From contig DJVK01000017.1 of NCBI GenBank assembly GCA_002441145.1, forward strand, positions 595 through 17,778: a stretch of 17,184 nucleotides of DNA, read 5' to 3'. Each line of letters opens with the position of its first letter. The stretch's first letter is position 1. The notes beneath the pieces were generated by a model. The model searched no databases. It saw nothing but the letters and a program-made list of their open reading frames with translations, and was not told the DNA's origin. This document shows, piece after piece, positions 12,607-17,184 of this stretch. Origin of the DNA: Candidatus Saccharibacteria bacterium UBA6258. GTDB taxonomy: Bacteria; Patescibacteriota; Saccharimonadia; Saccharimonadales; Saccharimonadaceae. A program made the translations under genes and the position numbers.

Positions 12607-13140
12607 TTATTTACCTGTCTTTCCTGCTTTACGCAAAATCTCTTCGCCGACGTATGCGATACCCTTGCCCTTGTAAGGTTCAGGTTTCTTAAGTGAGCGG
12701 ATTTCCGCTGCTACTTGGCCGACTTTCTGCTTGTCGATACCAACGACGCTGATAACCATCTTGTCGTTAGTAAGTGCGATACCCTCAGGGGCCACGTATT
12801 TAACCGGGTGGCTAAAACCGAGGCTCATGTCTAGTACGTTGTTGCTTGTAGCAACGCGGAAACCGACACCCTTAACTTCAAGCTTCTTTTCGAAGCCTTC
12901 AGTGACACCAACGACTGCATTGTTAAGCAATGCACGCTGCAAACCGTGCTGGGCACGTGCGATACGCTCCTCGTTGTTGCGTGTAACGATCATTTTGCCG
13001 TCGTCTTCGGCAACAGTTACGTCACTCAGGTGAGGTACTGTCAATTCGCCCTTAGGACCCTTAACAGTAAGAACATCTGAATCAACCGTAATTGTCACAC
13101 CTGACGGAATTTCAATTGGTAGTTTTCCGATTCGACTCAT
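12607..13140 (-). CDS. rplF: Ribosomal protein uL6
   Basis: This 50S protein near the factor-binding site has two similar folds. The start MSRIGKLPIEIPSGVTI, the central GVTEGFEKKLEVKGVGFR (about 78-95) and the C-terminal signature RSLKKPEPYKGKGIAY are diagnostic. It is complete at 177 residues. It follows rpsH by 15 bases, with an AGAAAGG ribosome site in the gap, and precedes rplR by two bases. The order rpsH-rplF-rplR-rpsE is standard. Confidence 0.98.
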   Translation of the reverse strand: MSRIGKLPIEIPSGVTITVDSDVLTVKGPKGELTVPHLSDVTVAEDDGKMIVTRNNEERIARAQHGLQRALLNNAVVGVTEGFEKKLEVKGVGFRVATSNNVLDMSLGFSHPVKYVAPEGIALTNDKMVISVVGIDKQKVGQVAAEIRSLKKPEPYKGKGIAYVGEEILRKAGKTGK

Positions 13141-13155
13141 ATTTTTACCTTTCTT

Positions 13156-13557
13156 CTAGTAAACCTTAAGTAGCAATTCGCCACCAAGCTTGTTTTTAAC
13201 AGCTTCGCTACCGGTCATGACACCCTTTGAGGTGCTGACAAGAACGATACCGCGGCCTTGCTTTACTTTAGGGATGTCAGCTGCAGCAACGTAGACACGG
13301 CGGCCAGGCTTGCTGACACGGGTGATTTCGTTGATGACGCTGTTCGCACCTGGTTTGTTAATCGTGATGACAAGAGTGCCGCGTGGCTTTCCGTCTTCAA
13401 GCTTAACAGATGTAAGGTACTTGTTTTTCACGAGTTGTTCAGCAACAACTTTTTTAAGTTTGCTGGTAGGTACTCGTACCTCGTTTTTGCCAACCATGGC
13501 CGCGTTACGAATGCGGGTAAGAAGATCGGCGATTGGGTCAGTTGATTGTAGTGACAT
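13156..13557 (-). CDS. rpsH: Ribosomal protein uS8
   Basis: uS8 is a primary 16S rRNA-binding protein of the 30S central domain, and in E. coli it also represses its own operon. The start MSLQSTDPIADLLTRIRNA and the C-terminal signature GRGIVLVSTSKGVMTG are typical. I placed the start at 13557 because AAAGGAGAA lies seven bases upstream, one of the best ribosome sites in the window; the frame is open eight codons further to 13581. At 133 residues it has the usual length. Its stop is TAG. Confidence 0.97.
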   Translation of the reverse strand: MSLQSTDPIADLLTRIRNAAMVGKNEVRVPTSKLKKVVAEQLVKNKYLTSVKLEDGKPRGTLVITINKPGANSVINEITRVSKPGRRVYVAAADIPKVKQGRGIVLVSTSKGVMTGSEAVKNKLGGELLLKVY

Positions 13558-13574
13558 AGTTCGATTCTCCTTTC

Positions 13575-13844
13575 TTACCAACTACTCTTAGTGATACCAG
13601 GGATTTCTCCCTTGACTGCTTTTTCGCGGAAGTTGATACGGCTAAGGCCGAACTTTCGCATGTAAGCACGTGGGCGACCAGAGAGAACATCGCGGTTCTT
13701 CCAGCGGCTTGGGCTACTGTTCTTTGGAAGTTTTTGTAGACCTTCGAGGTCACCGAGTTCTTTGAGCTCAGCGCGCTTTGCAGCAAACTTCAGAATCATC
13801 TTCTGTCGCTTTGCGTCTTTAGCTATCATAGATTTTTTAGCCAT
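13575..13844 (-). CDS. rpsN: Ribosomal protein uS14 (zinc-free form)
   Basis: This 30S head protein has 89 residues. The C-terminal signature SGRPRAYMRKFGLSRINFRE and the closing tryptophan (KSSW) are typical. The CxxC pairs of the short zinc-binding form are absent and the N-terminal part is longer (AKDAKRQKMILKFAAKRAEL), so this is the C-minus form, as with bL36 and uS4 here. Its ATG overlaps the rplE stop by one base (TAATG). Confidence 0.98.
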   Translation of the reverse strand: MAKKSMIAKDAKRQKMILKFAAKRAELKELGDLEGLQKLPKNSSPSRWKNRDVLSGRPRAYMRKFGLSRINFREKAVKGEIPGITKSSW

Positions 13845-14425
13845 TAACGGTTGTCTCCTTCCTTCTCAAATGGAAGACCAAATTTTTCGAGAAGTGCGCG
13901 GCTTTTAACCTTGTCACCCTGCTTGATTGTAAATGTTACCTGCATACCGTGAACCAATTGAGTTTCTTCGAACGTAAGCTCTGGGAAGATAGATTGGTCA
14001 GTGATACCGAGGTTATAGTTACCACCTTTGTCGAATTTGGTGCCTACACCGTGAAAGTCGCGGACACGTGGCAATGCGACGTTTACGAAACGGTCGAGGA
14101 ATTCGTACATACGAGCACCACGGAGCGTTACGTTGATACCGACACGGTTCATACCGGCGCGGATCTTGAAGCCAGCGATTGACTTTTTAGCCATGCGGTC
14201 GACAGGTGCTTGACCTGTTACCTTCACGAGCGTGTTCTTGACAGCTTCGTAGTGACGCTTGTCATCTTTGTTCTTACCGATTCCTACGCTGACCACAATT
14301 TTCTCGAGAGTAGGTACTTGGTGTACGTTGTCGAGGTTTAATTCGGCCTGAAGTTCCTTGCGGTACGTATCGACGTACAAGGCTTTCAAGCGAGGAGCAG
14401 TAGAAGTAGTAGCTGCTTTAGCCAT
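13844..14425 (-). CDS. rplE: Ribosomal protein uL5
   Basis: uL5 binds 5S rRNA and contributes to the bridge with uS13. The family parts are VPTLEKIVVSVGIG (about 38-51), AKKSIAGFKIRAGMNRVGINVTLRG and PRVRDFHGV, followed by LGITDQSIFPEL. It is complete at 193 residues, with about 15 extra residues at the N-terminus. It starts one base after the rplX stop and its own stop overlaps the rpsN start. Confidence 0.98.
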   Translation of the reverse strand: MAKAATTSTAPRLKALYVDTYRKELQAELNLDNVHQVPTLEKIVVSVGIGKNKDDKRHYEAVKNTLVKVTGQAPVDRMAKKSIAGFKIRAGMNRVGINVTLRGARMYEFLDRFVNVALPRVRDFHGVGTKFDKGGNYNLGITDQSIFPELTFEETQLVHGMQVTFTIKQGDKVKSRALLEKFGLPFEKEGDNR

Positions 14426-14426
14426 A

Positions 14427-14747
14427 TTACTTAATCTCCTTATTCTTTAGTTGGCGAGCAACGCGGGTTTTGACACCTGCAGTTACGACAAAGCCTACAC
14501 GGCTTGTCTTGCTCGTCTTCTCGTCAACAACAAGCGCTAGCTTGTGAAGAGGTGTAGCGACATGAATGTCTTTTTGGCCGCCACGTGGGTTAAGCTGGTT
14601 AGGCTTTACGTTACGGTGACCAAGGCCTACGCCTTCTACGAGAGCGGCTTTTTTAGTAGTGCTAACAGAAAGAACTTTCCCTGTAACACCCTTGTGCTTG
14701 CCACTTGTGATCTTAACTAAATCATCTTTGCGAATACGGATAGCCAT
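14427..14747 (-). CDS. rplX: Ribosomal protein uL24
   Basis: This assembly-initiating 50S protein has an N-terminal KOW motif (DDLVKITSGKHKGVTGKVLSV, residues about 8-28, only partly conserved ends) followed by GLGHRNVKPNQ. The usual cysteine motif of zinc-type uL24 is not visible. At 106 residues it has normal length. It starts two bases after the rplN stop and ends one base before rplE. Confidence 0.97.
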   Translation of the reverse strand: MAIRIRKDDLVKITSGKHKGVTGKVLSVSTTKKAALVEGVGLGHRNVKPNQLNPRGGQKDIHVATPLHKLALVVDEKTSKTSRVGFVVTAGVKTRVARQLKNKEIK

Positions 14748-14749
14748 AA

Positions 14750-15118
14750 TTATAGTACCTCCGGCGCAAGGCTGATGATCTTAGCGTAGCCAAGATCACG
14801 AAGTTCGCGTGGCACTGGGCCGAATACGCGGGTTGCCTTAGGCGTTTTATCGTCGTTGATGATAACTGCGGCATTGTCGTCAAAAGAGATCGTGCTGCCA
14901 TCTTTGCGGTGGATTTGGTCGCGGGTGCGAACAACTACGGCGCGGACAACTGATTTCTTCTTAACGTTGCCTGTTGGGTTGGCCTGCTTGACGGTAGCGA
15001 CAATAATGTCACCTACGCGTGCATAGCGACGGCGTGTGCCACCGAGAACGCGAATACAAAGGATTTCCTTTGCACCACTGTTGTCAGTGACTTTTAGACG
15101 AGATTCTTGCTGGATCAT
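14750..15118 (-). CDS. rplN: Ribosomal protein uL14
   Basis: This 50S protein forms contacts with 16S rRNA at the subunit interface. The start MIQQESRLKVTDNSGAKEI, the stretch VGDIIVATVKQANP and the end GPVPRELRDLGYAKIISLAPEVL are nearly textbook uL14. At 122 residues it has the conserved length. Its start overlaps the rpsQ stop by one base, which suggests coupled translation. Confidence 0.99.
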   Translation of the reverse strand: MIQQESRLKVTDNSGAKEILCIRVLGGTRRRYARVGDIIVATVKQANPTGNVKKKSVVRAVVVRTRDQIHRKDGSTISFDDNAAVIINDDKTPKATRVFGPVPRELRDLGYAKIISLAPEVL

Positions 15119-15396
15119 TACGCTTTCACCTCGTCTTCCTTGAGTTCGATACTGCCCTTAGAGCGACCGAGGATTGTCTCAAGTTTGAATGATTTGTTCT
15201 TCGAAACTCGGCGAGCTTCAACGATACGGACTAGGTCTCCCTTGTTCGCGTCATTGTTTTCGTCGTGAGCAGCATATTTACGGCTGACAGTATACTGCTT
15301 ACCGTAGATAGGATGGGTTTCACGACTAGTAACAGTGACGGTAATAGTCTTGTCGTTGACGTCCGAAGTCACGATACCGGTCAATGTCTTGGCCAT
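15118..15396 (-). CDS. rpsQ: Ribosomal protein uS17
   Basis: This OB-fold protein is a primary binder of the 16S 5' domain. It is recognised by TLTGIVTSDVNDKTITVTV, RETHPIYGKQY and NKGDLVRIVEARRVSKNK. At 92 residues it has normal length, with a short acidic C-terminal tail. It overlaps rpmC upstream and rplN downstream by one base each through TAATG junctions. Confidence 0.98.
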   Translation of the reverse strand: MAKTLTGIVTSDVNDKTITVTVTSRETHPIYGKQYTVSRKYAAHDENNDANKGDLVRIVEARRVSKNKSFKLETILGRSKGSIELKEDEVKA

Positions 15397-15638
15397 TATT
15401 TACTCTCCTTCTGCGCGTTGTTCACAGCTACTCGGATGGCAGTGTGAATACGGGCAATCTCTTTACGTGTCGTACCGAGAACGCGTGGGTTCACGAGTTC
15501 ACCGGCCTGGTGTGAACGCTTTGCGTCGTAGAGGTCTTGCTGCTTAGCGGCAAGTTCTGTCTGCAATGCTTCAACACTTTTTACTTCAGAGGCTTTCTTG
15601 GTAACTGTCTTAGCTACTGGTTTCTTTTCAGCTGCCAT
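15396..15638 (-). CDS. rpmC: Ribosomal protein uL29 with N-terminal extension
   Basis: This small helical 50S protein sits at the tunnel exit, where it helps receive targeting factors and chaperones. The core is from about residue 20: VEALQTELAAKQQDLYDAK, then NPRVLGTTRKEIARIHTAI. It is 80 residues long, about 15 more than usual, because of a Lys/Ala-rich start (MAAEKKPVAKTVTKKASE). It begins one base after the rplP stop, in the conserved order rplP-rpmC-rpsQ. Confidence 0.95.
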   Translation of the reverse strand: MAAEKKPVAKTVTKKASEVKSVEALQTELAAKQQDLYDAKRSHQAGELVNPRVLGTTRKEIARIHTAIRVAVNNAQKESK

Positions 15639-15639
15639 A

Positions 15640-16053
15640 TTACGCTTCCTCTCGCTTTACGAACTTGGTCTTAACAGGTAGTTTGTGACCAGCTAGGCGC
15701 ATTGCTTCGCGGGCTACTTCTTCTGTAACACCCTTCATTTCAAACATAACTGTTCCAGATTTAACTTTGGCGACAAAGAATTCTGGGTTACCCTTACCAC
15801 CACCCATCTTAAGACCGAGGGCCTTGCGAGTGACTGGGGTGTGAGGGAAAATACGGATCCAGATCTTACCACCACGTTTAATGTGGCGGGTCATAGCCTG
15901 ACGTGCAGACTCGATCTGGCGGCTGGTAATACGTTCGTTGTCGAGGCTTTGGAGACCGTAGTCGCCGAAAGCTACATAGTGACCACGAGTCGCGTTACCT
16001 TCGTTCTTGCCGATACGAACTTTACGGAACTTGGTTTTCTTAGGAAGCAACAT
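15640..16053 (-). CDS. rplP: Ribosomal protein uL16
   Basis: This 50S protein lies close to the A-site tRNA. The start MLLPKKTKFRKVRIGKNEG, the AFGDYGLQSLDNERITSRQI stretch (27-46) and the GGKIWIRIFPHTPVTRK region with KMGGGKGNPEFFVAKVKSG are typical. It is complete at 137 residues. It starts two bases after the rpsC stop. Confidence 0.99.
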   Translation of the reverse strand: MLLPKKTKFRKVRIGKNEGNATRGHYVAFGDYGLQSLDNERITSRQIESARQAMTRHIKRGGKIWIRIFPHTPVTRKALGLKMGGGKGNPEFFVAKVKSGTVMFEMKGVTEEVAREAMRLAGHKLPVKTKFVKREEA

Positions 16054-16055
16054 AA

Positions 16056-16694
16056 TTACTTATCGCTCCTTTCACCTTTGTAGATCCATACCTTAACACC
16101 GATGATACCGACACCTGGCGCGTTTGCACGTGCTGAGTGGAAGTCAATGTCTGCGCGAAGAGTGTGCAAAGGTACAGAACCTTCGATTATCTTTTCGCGG
16201 CGAGCCATTTCGGCGTTGTTAAGACGACCAGCCACCTGAATACGGATACCTTTGGCGCCTGCGTTCATAGTGTTCAATGCAGCCATCTTCATTGCGCGTC
16301 GGAAATTACCACGGCGTTCAAGTTGGCGTGCGATGTTTTCAGCAACAAGCTTTGCAGCAAGTTCTGGGCGCTTAACTTCTTCGATGTTAATACGTACTGG
16401 TAGAGAAGCAATCTTCTCGATGTCTTTCTTAAGCTCAGTGACACCTGCACCACCGCGACCAATCACGACACCAGCTTTCGCAGTGTGGATAGTAACAGTG
16501 ATAAGGTTTGCTGAACGTTCAATTTCGATGCGGTTGATCGTTGGACGGCTAGCAAATTTAGCCTCGATCAAGTCGCGAATGCGAATGTCTTCCGCGAGCC
16601 ATTTAGCAAACTCACGTTTGCCGGCGAACCAACGAGAACTCCAGTTCTTGTGGACTTGGAGGCGGAAGCTAATAGGGTTTACTTTTTGGCCCAT
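16056..16694 (-). CDS. rpsC: Ribosomal protein uS3
   Basis: This 30S head protein lines the mRNA entry tunnel. MGQKVNPISFRL opens the protein, and residues about 40-108 form the KH domain with its GRGG loop at 79-82 (VVIGRGGAGVTELKKDI). The C-terminal domain shows RRAMKMAALNTMNAGAKGI and RREKIIEGSVPLHTLRADID. At 212 residues it is complete. Its ATG overlaps the rplV stop (TAATG). Confidence 0.99.
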   Translation of the reverse strand: MGQKVNPISFRLQVHKNWSSRWFAGKREFAKWLAEDIRIRDLIEAKFASRPTINRIEIERSANLITVTIHTAKAGVVIGRGGAGVTELKKDIEKIASLPVRINIEEVKRPELAAKLVAENIARQLERRGNFRRAMKMAALNTMNAGAKGIRIQVAGRLNNAEMARREKIIEGSVPLHTLRADIDFHSARANAPGVGIIGVKVWIYKGERSDK

Positions 16695-17116
16695 TACTTA
16701 GTCTCCTCTTTTGCTGGCTTTTCAGCCGCTACAGCTGCCTTAACGACAGGCTTCTTTTTAGCTTTCTCAACACCAGATACTTCTACAAGGATGTGGCTTG
16801 AACGCTTTTGGAATGGCAATGCGCGACCGCGGCTCGCAGGTTTGAATCGCTTAAGGCGTGGGCCTGCTGTGACTGAAAGCGTTGAGATCTGGAGGCTTTT
16901 GCCATCCAGGCCGTGGTTGTTGCTTGCGTTAGCTGCTGCACTCGCGATGGCCTTGCGGACTACGAGAGCTGCACGCTTTGGAGTGTGGTCTAGGATGACA
17001 AGTGCGTCTGCAACGCTACGGCCACGTACCAGGCTCGCAACAAGTGAAACCTTGCGTGGAGATTGGTCGACGCCCTTAGCGTAAGCGCGTACTATTTGTG
17101 TAGTTGCGTCAGGCAT
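16694..17116 (-). CDS. rplV: Ribosomal protein uL22
   Basis: uL22 has a long hairpin loop that lines the exit tunnel. The start has SPRKVSLVASLVRGRSV (residues about 19-35) and the loop region reads GPRLKRFKPASRGRALPFQKRSSHILVEV. At 140 residues it is longer than the usual 110, because of a Lys/Ala/Glu-rich tail (about 115-140) resembling the tails on rpsE and rplO. Its start overlaps the rpsS stop by one base. Confidence 0.97.
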   Translation of the reverse strand: MPDATTQIVRAYAKGVDQSPRKVSLVASLVRGRSVADALVILDHTPKRAALVVRKAIASAAANASNNHGLDGKSLQISTLSVTAGPRLKRFKPASRGRALPFQKRSSHILVEVSGVEKAKKKPVVKAAVAAEKPAKEETK

Positions 17117-17184
17117 TACTTCTTATCCTTTCCACCGTGCTTACGGAACTTACGAGTTGGGCTAAACTCACCGAGTTTGTGACC
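17116..17184 (-). CDS. rpsS: Ribosomal protein uS19, C-terminal end (cut by window edge)
   Basis: Only 22 codons and the stop are inside the window. They read GHKLGEFSPTRKFRKHGGKD and then KK, which matches the conserved end of uS19, a 30S head protein (GHKLGEF.PTR). Its stop codon overlaps the rplV ATG, as expected for the S10 operon order rplB-rpsS-rplV. Confidence 0.95.
   Translation of the reverse strand, partial: GHKLGEFSPTRKFRKHGGKDKK

Noticed and set aside
1..17184. UGA recoded as an amino acid (as in Absconditabacteria/Gracilibacteria)
   Set aside because: No conserved protein needs an in-frame TGA to be full length. The one TGA closes the small inserted gene at a natural end, so the standard reading of stops fits.
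1..17184. CRISPR array, insertion sequence, attachment site or origin
   Set aside because: I saw no spaced direct repeats, transposase or integrase frames, or iterated origin-type boxes. The inserted small gene shows no obvious target-site duplication at its edges by eye.

Overview
The window is a compact bacterial translation locus. Every protein gene lies on the minus strand and the gaps are very short. The S10-spc-alpha ribosomal genes run in order with no rpmD (uL30) between rpsE and rplO. bL36, uS14 and uS4 are all zinc-free forms, and stop codons are almost always TAA. This combination, with the small-genome style, points to the Candidate Phyla Radiation (Patescibacteria), most likely a Saccharibacteria (TM7) relative. 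The phylum is inferred from gene content and protein character, not from a search.

Layout from left to right. Positions 1-326 hold the 3' part of tRNA-Thr(GGT) on the plus strand, a 16-bp hairpin that can serve as a two-way terminator, then tRNA-Tyr(GTA) and tRNA-Thr(TGT) on the minus strand with a promoter at 352-380. Positions 384-4915 hold, on the minus strand, an alpha/beta hydrolase, tryptophanyl-tRNA synthetase, an S4-domain RluA-type pseudouridine synthase, a DNA polymerase III delta-prime-like clamp-loader protein and a membrane-anchored TPR protein (listed in transcription order). Several of these have a -10 box so close to the ATG that their mRNAs would be leaderless or nearly so.

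Positions 4984-8998 are one operon: infA-rpmJ-rpsM-rpsK-rpsD-rpoA-rplQ-rplM-rpsI, read leftward from tandem promoters at 9015-9043 and 9090-9117 to a terminator at 4937-4966. Positions 9185-10594 are secY, with its own promoter and terminator. Positions 11171-17184 are rpsS(partial)-rplV-rpsC-rplP-rpmC-rpsQ-rplN-rplX-rplE-rpsN-rpsH-rplF-rplR-rpsE-rplO, ending at a strong terminator at 11129-11154. Together these genes supply the ribosome, IF1, the RNA polymerase alpha subunit and the SecY translocon core.

The most unusual element lies at 10669-11105, between rplO and secY. It is a self-contained single-gene cassette with its own promoter, Shine-Dalgarno, 105-codon gene and hairpin. By hand count the gene is about 60% GC with about 84% GC at third codon positions, and it has the only TGA stop in the window. 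It looks like a moron-type insertion into the most conserved operon of the genome, and I do not recognise its product. The spc operon is also split here into separately promoted units, and adk and map, which commonly sit between secY and infA, are absent.
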